Shown piece after piece: positions 27,316 to 34,624 of a stretch of 34,624 nt of DNA; the stretch's first letter is position 1, and each line of letters opens with the position of its first letter. A model generated the notes under the pieces. The model saw only the letters and a list, made by a program, of their open reading frames with translations. It ran no database searches and was not told where the DNA came from. The position numbers were made by a program, and so were the translations under genes. Origin of the DNA: Marinifilaceae bacterium (GTDB lineage: Bacteria; Bacteroidota; Bacteroidia; Bacteroidales; Marinifilaceae); contig JADGEF010000018.1 of NCBI GenBank assembly GCA_016744515.1, forward strand, positions 3,569 through 38,192, in the 5' to 3' direction.

Positions 27316-28680
27316 ATGTCTACTGGTAAAATCTTAATTGTTGATGATCAAAAATCTGTCCTAGTGGCTCTGCAATTGCTGCTTCAAGATGAATTTGATG
27401 AGGTGATTACTCTTTCAAACCCGAACGGCTTAATTCATACATTGGAAACTCAATCGATAGATGTTGTCGTCTTGGATATGAATTTTTCAGCAGGTGTGAA
27501 TACAGGGAATGAGGGGATCTATTGGTTAAATAAAATAGTGGAACACGATCCCCAACTCAGTATTATACTTCTTACGGCCTATGGCGATGTTGAATTGGCA
27601 GTAAAAGCTATAAAGATGGGGGCTGTCGATTTTGTATTGAAACCTTGGGATAATCAAAAATTGATTGCAACAATAAGGACAGCTATTAAGTTAAGACAAT
27701 CTAAAAAAGAGATTGATCGCCTGAAGAGTGAGAAACAATCTTTAACCCAAGTTTTAAATCAGACCGATACTCCAATGATTGGTCAATCGAAAGTGATGCT
27801 TAATCTAAATACGATTATTGGGAAAATTGCACCTACCGATGCTAATATTCTTATTTTGGGTGAGAATGGTACGGGGAAGGAACTGATTGCAAGAGCCATT
27901 CATGCCCAGTCGCAACGGTCAGATGCTGCATTTATAAGTGTGGATATGGGAGCCGTTTCAGAATCCTTATTCGAAAGTGAATTGTTTGGTCATGCCAAGG
28001 GCGCTTTTACAGATGCTAAAGCCGAGAAGCTTGGTCGATTTGAATTGGCTTCTGGGGGCACACTTTTTCTGGATGAGATTGGTAATCTCTCATTGGCAAT
28101 GCAAGCCAAACTTTTAGCTGTATTACAAACGCGTCAATTGATTCGTTTGGGAGATAATACTGTGCGTGATATTGATATTCGTTTGCTTTGTGCAACCAAT
28201 AAGAATTTGTTTCAGATGCTTGCTGATGGTGAGTTTCGCGAAGATTTGCTTTACCGTATCAATACCATACAAGTTGATGTGCCAGCATTGCGTGAACGTG
28301 GAGAAGATATCGCTGTTTTAGCTGAGTTCTATCTGCGTAAATACAAACAGAAATATAACAAGACTAAATTGAAATTGTCAAGCAAAGCTGTTGCTAAATT
28401 AATGCAATATATTTGGCCTGGAAATGTGAGGGAGTTGCAACATACCATTGAGAAAGCTGTGATTCTTGTAGACCATACCGAGCTAACTGAAGATGATTTC
28501 CTTTTTCATCAAAAGACTAAGGGGAAGATGAAATATCAAGCCACTAGCCTAGCTGATATGGAAAAAGAAATGATTGCCTTGGCATTGGATCATCATGCTG
28601 GTAATATGAGTTGTGTAGCAAAGGAATTGGGCGTCACACGTCCGACTCTTTATAGTAAACTGAAAAAGTATGATTTATAG
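27316..28680 (+). CDS. Sigma-54-dependent response regulator (NtrC family)
   Basis: A 454-residue transcription activator. The N-terminal receiver domain has acidic residues Asp10/Asp11, phospho-acceptor Asp54 (VVLDMNFSAG) and Lys109 (VLKPW). The AAA+ domain has Walker A GENGTGKE (182-189), a sigma-54 contact loop GAFTDA (229-234), Walker B GGTLFLDEIGN and an arginine-finger segment. The C-terminal Fis-type HTH is SCVAKELGVTRPTLYSKLKKY. The contact loop differs from canonical GAFTGA at the fifth residue. Its last 11 bp overlap the kinase gene, so the pair is co-translated. It likely controls the divergent ABC operon. Confidence 0.93.
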   Translation: MSTGKILIVDDQKSVLVALQLLLQDEFDEVITLSNPNGLIHTLETQSIDVVVLDMNFSAGVNTGNEGIYWLNKIVEHDPQLSIILLTAYGDVELAVKAIKMGAVDFVLKPWDNQKLIATIRTAIKLRQSKKEIDRLKSEKQSLTQVLNQTDTPMIGQSKVMLNLNTIIGKIAPTDANILILGENGTGKELIARAIHAQSQRSDAAFISVDMGAVSESLFESELFGHAKGAFTDAKAEKLGRFELASGGTLFLDEIGNLSLAMQAKLLAVLQTRQLIRLGDNTVRDIDIRLLCATNKNLFQMLADGEFREDLLYRINTIQVDVPALRERGEDIAVLAEFYLRKYKQKYNKTKLKLSSKAVAKLMQYIWPGNVRELQHTIEKAVILVDHTELTEDDFLFHQKTKGKMKYQATSLADMEKEMIALALDHHAGNMSCVAKELGVTRPTLYSKLKKYDL

Positions 28681-30025
28681 AAAACTCCTCGTACAACTTG
28701 TTTTAAGATTGAGTCTTATTGTGATTCTTTCCCTTAGTATGGGCTGGCTGATATGGGGCAGTGCTTACCCATGGCTTTCTTTGGCCCCTCTGGCTTTAAT
28801 GCTCTATATGACATACCGATTGGTTATATATTTGAATTCGACCAATGCCTTGCTAAGTCAATTTTTCTTAGCGGTTAAAAATGAGGAGACGGCCATGAAA
28901 ATCCAACATAAGCATGGTGGAAAATCTTTTAAGAAGTTGGAAGAGAGTATGCAGAGTGTCAATCAGATTATTCGCAATTTAAGAATTCAATATCAACAGA
29001 AAGAAATAGTGAGTGACGCCATTATAGAAAATGCGGCAGTGGGCATTCTATCCTTTAACTCGTTGGGTTTGGTTGAGAGTCTCAATCGTAAGGGACGTGA
29101 ATTACTAGGTGTGCATCATTTAGTAAGTATAAAAGCACTTTTGAAAAATGATCCTCTATTGGTTGAACTTTTTCAGACTATAAAAGCAGGAGAGAGCCGT
29201 GCTATTAAAACCACACTTAAGCAAAAAACGCTGCATCTTATTGTATCCTGTACCCATATTAAGTTTGATAATGAAAATTGGAAATTACTTTCCTTTACTG
29301 ATATTAAGAACGAGATGGATGCCACAGAACTGGAATCGTGGCAGCGCTTAATTTCTGTTCTTACTCATGAAATAATGAATTCCATTGCACCCTTAAGCTC
29401 TCTTTCTGAAACACTTTCGCGCACCTATACTCAAGTTGATGCAAATACTGCCATAGGAGAGAAGACGCTTTCGAAAACACGTTTGGGCTTGCAAGTTATT
29501 CAAGAACAAGGAGAGGCCCTTATGCATTTTGTTGATAGCTATCGACAATTGACCCGCCTGCCCAAAGCTCAGCTTAAAGTCTTAAGCATTCAGCACTTGT
29601 TCAAACATGTATGGGCTCTCTTGGGTTTAGATGAGGATGATAAAATTCAATACGAATTCTCCTTAGAGAATGAAGATTTAAAAATTGAAGCTGATGAAAA
29701 GCTCTTGATACAGGCTTTGGTTAACCTGATTCAAAATGCTCAGCATGCCATTAAAGAAAAAGGTGAGATTAGTTTATGCGCCTACCTTTCATCCGACGGA
29801 CAAACGCTCATTAGTATTAGCGATAATGGTATGGGAATAAAGCCCGAAGACATTAAGAATATTTTTGTGCCTTTTTTCACCACAAGGGAAAATGGCTCAG
29901 GCATTGGCTTGAGCGTTGTTCGACAAATTATACGTATGCATAAAGCTAAAATCAACTTGGAGTCCGTTTATGGTGAGGGCTGCAAAGTGGATCTTCTTTT
30001 TCCAGCTTACACTTATTTCGAATAA
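28670..30025 (+). CDS. Membrane-bound sensor histidine kinase
   Basis: A 451-residue kinase, cognate to the upstream regulator by gene overlap. Two closely spaced N-terminal helices (about 11-31 and 36-54) leave almost no periplasmic loop, so sensing is probably within or below the membrane. A PAS-like region (about 112-215) precedes the H-box SVLTHEIMNSIAPL with phospho-acceptor His233. The ATPase domain has NLIQNAQHAI (N box), ISDNGMGI and NGSGIGLSVV. The gene is intact and ends 5 bp before the right copy of the 436-bp repeat, whose terminator it has apparently acquired. Confidence 0.92.
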   Translation: MIYRKLLVQLVLRLSLIVILSLSMGWLIWGSAYPWLSLAPLALMLYMTYRLVIYLNSTNALLSQFFLAVKNEETAMKIQHKHGGKSFKKLEESMQSVNQIIRNLRIQYQQKEIVSDAIIENAAVGILSFNSLGLVESLNRKGRELLGVHHLVSIKALLKNDPLLVELFQTIKAGESRAIKTTLKQKTLHLIVSCTHIKFDNENWKLLSFTDIKNEMDATELESWQRLISVLTHEIMNSIAPLSSLSETLSRTYTQVDANTAIGEKTLSKTRLGLQVIQEQGEALMHFVDSYRQLTRLPKAQLKVLSIQHLFKHVWALLGLDEDDKIQYEFSLENEDLKIEADEKLLIQALVNLIQNAQHAIKEKGEISLCAYLSSDGQTLISISDNGMGIKPEDIKNIFVPFFTTRENGSGIGLSVVRQIIRMHKAKINLESVYGEGCKVDLLFPAYTYFE

Positions 30026-30030
30026 AGAGG

Positions 30031-30404
30031 AATTGATCTCTTACCCTGAGAATGTGGTTTGCCCAGATTTCTTCAAGAATGAGATTATCTACACCAAGGA
30101 GATTAAGAATTTACAGACTAAATTCCACAAGCAATTGAGTGGTACAAAAGCTGAGAAATTGGATGGGATCGAAAAAGTAATCGAATTGGCTTGTTGGTCA
30201 TCGAAGAAATGGATTCCTGGTATGTTTCGCAATATGGATGCTGATGTTAGATTGAAAGCTTCTTGGGCACTTATTCAACTTGAAAAAACGAATGCCATTC
30301 CAGATTTGAAAGCTGCAGTTTTAACCGAAAAAAACACTAAAACCAAAGAGGGATTAGAAAAGAACTTAAAAGCTTTAAAAGGAATTTTGGGTGTTAAAAG
30401 TTAG
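30031..30404 (+). pseudogene. 5'-truncated copy of the BPL_N lipoprotein gene (HEAT-like tail only)
   Basis: The frame matches residues about 262-384 of the lipoprotein at 22284-23438, with 107 of 123 residues identical by my alignment. It lacks the signal peptide and the amidotransferase-like domain. No start codon or promoter lies at its left edge; the open frame merely continues backwards into the kinase gene in another frame. More of the changed codons alter the residue (16) than are silent (about 10), which suits relaxed selection. It ends at the conserved stop. I read it as a non-functional remnant of recombination. Confidence 0.8.
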
Positions 30405-30428
30405 CGAATAGCACACTTTAAATATATC

Positions 30429-30463
30429 AAAGCGGTCATCTCTATGGAAATGATCGCTTTTTG
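30429..30463 (+). terminator. Duplicated terminator after the kinase operon
   Basis: Identical to the hairpin at 23463-23497. Here it is the first terminator downstream of the two-component operon. Confidence 0.8.
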
Positions 30464-30466
30464 TAT

Positions 30467-30755
30467 ATTCTAGACTTTCATGCGATGACTTATTCGAATA
30501 CATTTTCCCGCAGATACCAAAGATTATCGCAGATTGAATAATTTTGAAAATCAATTCATATCTATATAAAATCAATACCTGCGGTCACACGTTTTAAGCC
30601 CCTTCTGTATACCGCATTTTTATAAACTATTGGTAAGGGGGCAGTTACAGGCGTAAGCTAGCAGAGGAAGCTCAGAATTAGAACCTAACAATTAATTTAG
30701 AAAAGAAAAACTCATCACTTCTCTTTTTTTTATGCTCTACACTCTAATTCTATTA
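30467..30755. repeat. Repeat-like intergenic DNA with CGCAGAT motifs
   Basis: No gene is visible. CCCGCAGATACC and ATCGCAGATT at about 30509-30537 and ACCTGCGGTCA near 30579-30589 resemble the degenerate 'CGCAGATT...TCTGCGG' intergenic repeats common in Bacteroidota genomes. GCCCCTT (near 30598) and AAGGGGGC (near 30644) can pair across about 38 nt. Confidence 0.4.
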
Positions 30756-31025
30756 TTCCGCTCGATCCCCGACTTGCTCAGTTCCTTGTTTAACTTATTC
30801 AGCTTGCTAAATAACCTGTTCCGTGCGTTATTTCACTCGTTCCGCTCGTAATTTGAATCGTTCCGTTACCGAACGGAAGGGTATCCACACCGAACGGAGC
30901 ACCTACCTGTGCGCACGGAAGCACAAAATTACCGAACGGAAAGGATCCCGATGCGCACGGAAGCCTATCCATGCCGAACGGAAGACCTCATCTAGCGAAC
31001 GGAGATGGTCAATTTGCGAACGGGA
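30756..31025. repeat. Array of 9-nt CGAACGGAA cores at 21-nt pitch with central inversion
   Basis: Eight forward cores (CGAACGGAA or CGCACGGAA, last ones CGAACGGAG and CGAACGGGA) start at 30870, 30891, 30912, 30933, 30954, 30975, 30996 and 31017, every one exactly 21 nt apart. To the left, reverse-oriented cores (TTCCGCTCG, TTCAGCTTG, TTCCGTGCG, TTCCGCTCG, TTCCGTTAC) start at 30756, 30798, 30819, 30840 and 30861, on the same 21-nt lattice with one eroded position at 30777. The two halves meet in the palindrome TTCCGTTACCGAACGGAA (30861-30878). The 12-nt spacers are not conserved. The block is visibly richer in G+C than its surroundings. Confidence 0.9.
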
Positions 31026-31056
31026 TGCCTGCTCGCATGGAGAACTCAATAAACCT

Positions 31057-31109
31057 TGTCATTGCGAATCCGAAGTATGAGGATGTGGCAATCTCATGAT
31101 AGATGAACT
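31057..31109 (+). repeat. Solo half-copy of the TGTCATTGCGA...GCAATCTCATGATA repeat
   Basis: TGTCATTGCGA, GTGGCAATCTCATGATAGATG and the trailing CT match the left arm of the tandem units at 33854-34624, with a diverged middle. The match runs into the stop codon of the HNH gene (31108-31110). The right arm of the unit is absent here. Confidence 0.8.
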
Positions 31110-32013
31110 AAGCTTTTTTATTTTTTAAGAATCCAACATCACGGGCAATATCTCGGGTGAGTTTTGAAAGAGGGCGTTTGCCGAGATCTTCATCTTCGGT
31201 ATAGTTTCCTGTAACAATTCGCAAAGCCTCTTCTTCGTTCTCAATCAGGTCGGGAAACTGCTCCACTAAACTTTGAATATAATCGGGCGAATAAATTTCT
31301 CCTTTTAATAGCATTTCTTTTACGATATCGTCGTGATGATCATACAGTTCTTTTAAGCCGAAAACATCGACATTACTTTGCATTTGCTCTTTATATTCAG
31401 GCTTTACATTAGGTGTAATTTCAACATTCCCTTTTGGATAATTAAAAGCAGCATCCTTAGGCTTCCAACCAAAAGTAAGGACATCATCGGCACTACTAAT
31501 TTCGTAGGGGGATAAATCTATTTTACTTTCTCCTTTTGCATGATTACATGAATAACAAGAAGGAATCAAATTAAAGAAGGATAAAGCCAAATAGGGGTAT
31601 TTACCGCTTCCTTTCGGAAAAAAATGATCGGTTTGACTACTACGTTTGATTTTCTCATCTTTCTTAAAATTATGAATAAATGAACGATTACAATAAGGAC
31701 ACACCTTTATTTGTAGATTGGCTATCAGGTTAACACCACAATATTTGTTTTGAGAATACTTACTGAAGTTAGAGTATGTATCTTTTATCAGTTCTGGTAT
31801 TTGTGATTGCCAATTGGCCGATTTACCTGTTTTAATTCGTTTTTTAATGGATCTTAACTCTCCTGGTTTTGCTTTTATCAATTTTTCAAAATCGAGATTG
31901 TATTGTGAAAGCCAATCATTGATTTCTATTAGTTTATCAGGAGAAAAATATTTGCAAATTCCTTCGTAATGTTCATCAATAATTTTCGAATCAAGAATGT
32001 TTATTGGAATCAT
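31108..32013 (-). CDS. HNH endonuclease, PtuB-like (Septu-type defence candidate)
   Basis: A 301-residue soluble protein. The nuclease core spans about 103-165: zinc-type CPYC (Cys105, Cys108), the DH pair Asp129-His130 in QTDHFFPKG, Asn148 in LSFFNLIPSC, and Cys153/Cys156 with His158 in SCYSCNHAKG. This is the HNH arrangement of PtuB and of retron-associated HNH effectors. It overlaps the upstream ATPase gene by 4 bp (ATGA), so the pair is translationally coupled. Known Septu systems join such an HNH protein with an AAA ATPase to restrict phage; function here is inferred from that match. The C-terminal end coincides with a repeat boundary and may be trimmed. Confidence 0.78.
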   Translation of the reverse strand: MIPINILDSKIIDEHYEGICKYFSPDKLIEINDWLSQYNLDFEKLIKAKPGELRSIKKRIKTGKSANWQSQIPELIKDTYSNFSKYSQNKYCGVNLIANLQIKVCPYCNRSFIHNFKKDEKIKRSSQTDHFFPKGSGKYPYLALSFFNLIPSCYSCNHAKGESKIDLSPYEISSADDVLTFGWKPKDAAFNYPKGNVEITPNVKPEYKEQMQSNVDVFGLKELYDHHDDIVKEMLLKGEIYSPDYIQSLVEQFPDLIENEEEALRIVTGNYTEDEDLGKRPLSKLTRDIARDVGFLKNKKA

Positions 32014-33764
32014 ACTTGTTTCCCTTTCAGTTGTTTGATTTCTTCTTCCAATGCTTTAATGCGATTGTCAATTTGCTGAGGAGAGTGAAATTTCTCATCA
32101 TACATTTGCTGTAATTTACTTTTGATAATTGGCTCACCAATCTGGTCAATAATAAAGTTCATTTCTTTTTTCCTGATCTCGTCTATTTTATCTTTTGGAT
32201 CATCTTGGTTCAAGTCTTTGATTACGTCATCAATCTTTTTCTTCGCAAACTCACCCATTAAACCATTCTCTAAAAAGAAAGAGTTGCGATAAAGGCTGTG
32301 AATGTTAGCGCCGAAGGTACTACTCATATTCTCAGGTTGGCTAACTATACAGTCTCCAGTGTTTTTATCTTTATCAAGGAAAACAAGGTTCTCTTTTGGG
32401 AGATCAGAAACTAAGAACGGGGAGTGGGAAGATATTAATATTTGAATATTGATATTACCTATGATCTTTTTTATAAATGATATAGATTCTTTTATAAATT
32501 TCCTCTGCCATTCAGGATGAAAAGATGTTTCTGGCTCATCAAGAAATAATATGATATTCTTAACTCGAGAATTAATGTGTTGACAACTAGAGATTTTTTC
32601 TAATAAGCGTCCATAAAAATTATAGAAAGACATTTCACCTGATGAAATACCAATCCATTCCCAGGAGATATCATTAGTTAAATTTCTATTGAAATCTAAA
32701 GTGGTGAGACCATAGTACACTTCATGTTTAAAGTAATAGTAGTATAAACTTTTCATAAAGGAATCAGAAAGGTTCTCTGTCCTTATTTTGAAAATAAATA
32801 CAAAATTAAATGGACCTAATGAGTAAGGATCTTTATCATATTCAATTGAACCCTCATTGTGTAACTTTAATAGTTCTTTATAAAAAGAATATGAATAGTG
32901 AGTTTTAATCATTTCTTCAAAACTATTATAGATCATATTTGAGGGTGAGCTATCTATTGTGAAGACTTGATTTAATAATCTATTTTCGATGTGCTGTATG
33001 AAAGATAAATCGTCATTCTTATTGAACAATCTTTGATAATTCTCATCTCTTATTTCTTGATTATATTCACTTAGAGCATTGATTTGTAAATCAATAGCTT
33101 TTGGGGTACTGGTATTACTTATAGGTTCCGATTTCAACAGATATTTAAATAGTTGAATATGCCTTAATGAATCTTCCATTTGTAGGAGTTCAATATCAGT
33201 ATGATAATTTGGCTCATTATTTTTTCGCATGAGATTATCTCGGAGAATTCCTCCATTGGATATATCATCTACTAAAAGTCCTTCGCCTAATCCTTTTAAG
33301 ATAAATTTTTCGGTATGTGGTGAGTAATATATTAGTCTAGTATTAACTGATTTTGCATAATCGTTTAAAGGATATTGAATGTACTCTTTTTCGTGAAGTT
33401 CATAATTGCATTTTATCTTCGGTCTATTAGTATAAAGTTTACCAGCTTTAATGTAAATGAAGATTATATTTTTATTGTATTCTTTAAGCCCATGAGAGCT
33501 GGCACAAAATCGAATTAGAAATTCCATTAGATTACTCTTACCACTTCCGTTTTTCCCAATAATAGCCGTTACATTGCTAATATTCTCTCCAAAGAAATCT
33601 TCAGGGTAGTTTAGATTTCTATCTTCATGCTTTAGAGTACCGCCAGTAACTTTTTTGTTTTCATCTTCTTTGTATTCAAAATTGAACCAATGCTTAGGCG
33701 AAAAGTTAAAACCTTGTTTTTTAATGTTTTTGTAATCTTCAATCCAAATGTATAAGAGTTCCAT
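32010..33764 (-). CDS. AAA family ATPase, PtuA-like (Septu-type defence candidate)
   Basis: A 584-residue SMC/ABC-like ATPase of the AAA_21/OLD-related group. The N-terminus begins with a beta-strand segment and Walker A GKNGSGKS (70-77). A long, poorly conserved middle (about 90-370) follows. The signature-like region is GISSGEMSFYNFYGRL; Walker B FLDEPETSFHPEWQ has Asp409-Glu410; the switch histidine is in ISSHSPFLVSDL. The C-terminus is a predicted coiled coil (about 560-584, ALEEEIKQLKGKQ). I see no TOPRIM domain, so it is not a classic OLD nuclease. The nuclease partner is encoded directly downstream with a 4-bp overlap. The sequence starts at ATG 33762-33764; the conserved N-terminus begins there. 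Confidence 0.8.
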   Translation of the reverse strand: MELLYIWIEDYKNIKKQGFNFSPKHWFNFEYKEDENKKVTGGTLKHEDRNLNYPEDFFGENISNVTAIIGKNGSGKSNLMEFLIRFCASSHGLKEYNKNIIFIYIKAGKLYTNRPKIKCNYELHEKEYIQYPLNDYAKSVNTRLIYYSPHTEKFILKGLGEGLLVDDISNGGILRDNLMRKNNEPNYHTDIELLQMEDSLRHIQLFKYLLKSEPISNTSTPKAIDLQINALSEYNQEIRDENYQRLFNKNDDLSFIQHIENRLLNQVFTIDSSPSNMIYNSFEEMIKTHYSYSFYKELLKLHNEGSIEYDKDPYSLGPFNFVFIFKIRTENLSDSFMKSLYYYYFKHEVYYGLTTLDFNRNLTNDISWEWIGISSGEMSFYNFYGRLLEKISSCQHINSRVKNIILFLDEPETSFHPEWQRKFIKESISFIKKIIGNINIQILISSHSPFLVSDLPKENLVFLDKDKNTGDCIVSQPENMSSTFGANIHSLYRNSFFLENGLMGEFAKKKIDDVIKDLNQDDPKDKIDEIRKKEMNFIIDQIGEPIIKSKLQQMYDEKFHSPQQIDNRIKALEEEIKQLKGKQV

Positions 33765-33789
33765 GGTACCTGTGTTAGAGTTAGGATTG

Positions 33790-33818
33790 TAAATTTAACA
33801 AAATAGGATCATGTTCAA
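33790..33818 (-). promoter_or_regulatory. Possible promoter of the ATPase/HNH operon
   Basis: Read on the minus strand, TTG and TAAATTTA are separated by 18 bp, one mismatch from the TAnnTTTG -7 box. The predicted start is about 20 nt before the ATPase ATG. Evidence is modest. Confidence 0.35.
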
Positions 33819-33853
33819 TAAGAGAATGTTTGTTTATCTCATCAAAAAAGAAC

Positions 33854-34624
33854 TGTCATTGCGAGAGCGAGGAACGAGCTTGTGGCAATCTCATGATAAA
33901 TGTGCTGGGATTCTTCTTAGAGCAGTTCAACTATTAAGAGATTACTTCACTTGCTTAGGCTCCTTCGTAATGACAATGTCCTTTTTAACTAAGCCCCCTT
34001 TAGAATTTATTACCGTCATGCTCTGACTATAGGCAAGCTGCACGTGTCAGGGTATGACTAAAGTTTGTTCATTCAGGAGTATAAAGAACCTCAGCGACTT
34101 GTCATTGCGAGAGCGAGGAACGAGCTTGTGGCAATCTCATGATAAATGTGCTGGGATTCTTCTTAGAGCAGTTCAACTATTAAGAGATTACTTCACTCGC
34201 TTAGGCTCCTTCGTAATGACAATGTCCTTTTTAACTAAGCCCCTCAGAATTTATCCCGTCATGCTCTGACTAAAGGCAAGCTGCATGTGTCAGGCTAAAG
34301 TTTGTTCATTCAGGAGTATAAAGAATAAAGCGACTTGTCTTTGCGAGAGCGAGGAACGAGCTTGTGGCAATCTCATAATAGATGTGCTGGGATTCTTCTT
34401 AGAGCAGTTCAACTATTAAGAGATTACTTCACTCGCTTAGGCTCCTTTGTAATGACAATGTCCTTTTTAACTAAGCCCCCCTTAGAATTTATTACCGTCA
34501 TGCTCTGACTATAGGCAAGCTGCACGTGTCAGGCTAAAGTTTGTTCATTCAGGAGTATAAAGAATAAAGCGACTTGTCTTTGCGAGAGCGAGGAACGAGC
34601 TTGTGGCAATCTCATAATAGATGT
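33854..34624 (+). repeat. Tandem array of about 240-bp units with inverted-repeat arms
   Basis: Three full units and the start of a fourth begin at 33854, 34100, 34336 and 34575 (periods 246, 236 and 239 bp). Each has a 122-bp core (33854-33975, 34100-34221, 34336-34457). The core runs from TGTCATTGCGAGAGCGAGG...GCAATCTC to GAGATTACTTCAC...TTCGTAATGACA, whose ends are imperfect reverse complements. The linkers contain CCGTCATGCTCTGAC and GTGTCAGG, another inverted pair. The layout is like REP/BIME elements. The short frames inside are products of the repeat and not genes. The array continues past the window. Confidence 0.9.

Larger units (their letters stand above)
30031..30466 (+). repeat. 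436-bp direct repeat, right copy
   Basis: Gapless counterpart of 23065-23500. Left edge: the sequence after the kinase stop, AATAAAGAGGAATTG, resembles AATAAGAAATTG at the left copy, so the junction may lie in microhomology. Right edge: identity ends abruptly after CTTTTTGTAT. Confidence 0.93.

Noticed and set aside
29916..30404. A 162-codon frame starting inside the kinase gene
   Set aside because: The first 38 or so codons are an off-frame reading of the kinase 3' end. Only the part from 30031 has homology, and it is a truncated duplicate.
30756..31025. CRISPR array
   Set aside because: Cores are 9 nt and spacers 12 nt, far below CRISPR sizes, the orientation switches in the middle, and no cas genes are present.
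30823..31080. 85-codon frame of TERK-type seven-residue repeats from a GTG start
   Set aside because: It is open because the DNA repeat period, 21 nt, is a multiple of three. The start lies inside the array, there is no ribosome-binding or domain signal, and the frame runs on into an unrelated intergenic repeat.
31108..33764. Retron or classic OLD-family system
   Set aside because: No reverse transcriptase or msr/msd structure is seen nearby, and the ATPase has no TOPRIM domain, so a Septu-like assignment fits better.
33811..34269. Two 71-codon frames with nearly identical protein sequence
   Set aside because: They are translations of the same non-coding tandem repeat unit; both begin or end in linker sequence and match no protein family I know.

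Overview
The window looks like a chromosomal segment of an AT-rich member of the Bacteroidota, plausibly a marine or gut Marinilabiliales-type organism. The phylum call rests on several TAnnTTTG promoter boxes with an upstream TTTG, the lack of clear Shine-Dalgarno sequences, a TonB receptor with a long signal peptide, several FtsX/MacB-type permeases, and a YbiT-like ABC-F protein with a degenerate second nucleotide site. The genus is inference.

Left part (1-15.5 kb) is ordinary housekeeping and accessory metabolism. A GH15 glucosidase/trehalase-like gene diverges from a fused trehalose-6-phosphate synthase/phosphatase. Three leftward genes follow: a secreted lactonase-like beta-propeller lipoprotein, a CNNM/CBS membrane protein and the ABC-F protein. 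Then come fabG, a 4HBT thioesterase, a remnant of a methyltransferase gene, a BtuB-like TonB receptor and two paralogous MacB-type permeases with no ATPase beside them. Most units end in clear hairpin terminators.

The middle (15.5-22.1 kb) opens with about 1.4 kb of non-coding DNA carrying scattered GTTACA-type motifs, ahead of an XRE regulator. pyrK-pyrD (NAD-linked dihydroorotate dehydrogenase) follows, then cobD-cbiB-cobU for late cobalamin assembly; cobS and cobT are absent from the window.

From 22.3 to 30.5 kb, a lipoprotein with a BPL_N amidotransferase-like domain and a HEAT-like tail is followed by a 6.5-kb module: an FtsX-type permease and ABC ATPase on the minus strand, divergent from a sigma-54 response regulator and histidine kinase. 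The divergent region carries a sigma-54-like promoter and a palindromic candidate operator. The module is bracketed by 436-bp direct repeats of the lipoprotein gene tail; the right copy is a broken gene fragment starting 5 nt after the kinase stop.

The right end (30.5-34.6 kb) is accessory. An array of 9-nt CGAACGGAA cores at an exact 21-nt pitch, with an orientation switch in the middle, lies downstream of a two-gene AAA ATPase/HNH nuclease pair that resembles the Septu (PtuA/PtuB) anti-phage system. This pair is bracketed by one repeat family: a solo half-copy touching the nuclease stop codon and a tandem array of about 240-bp units running off the window.
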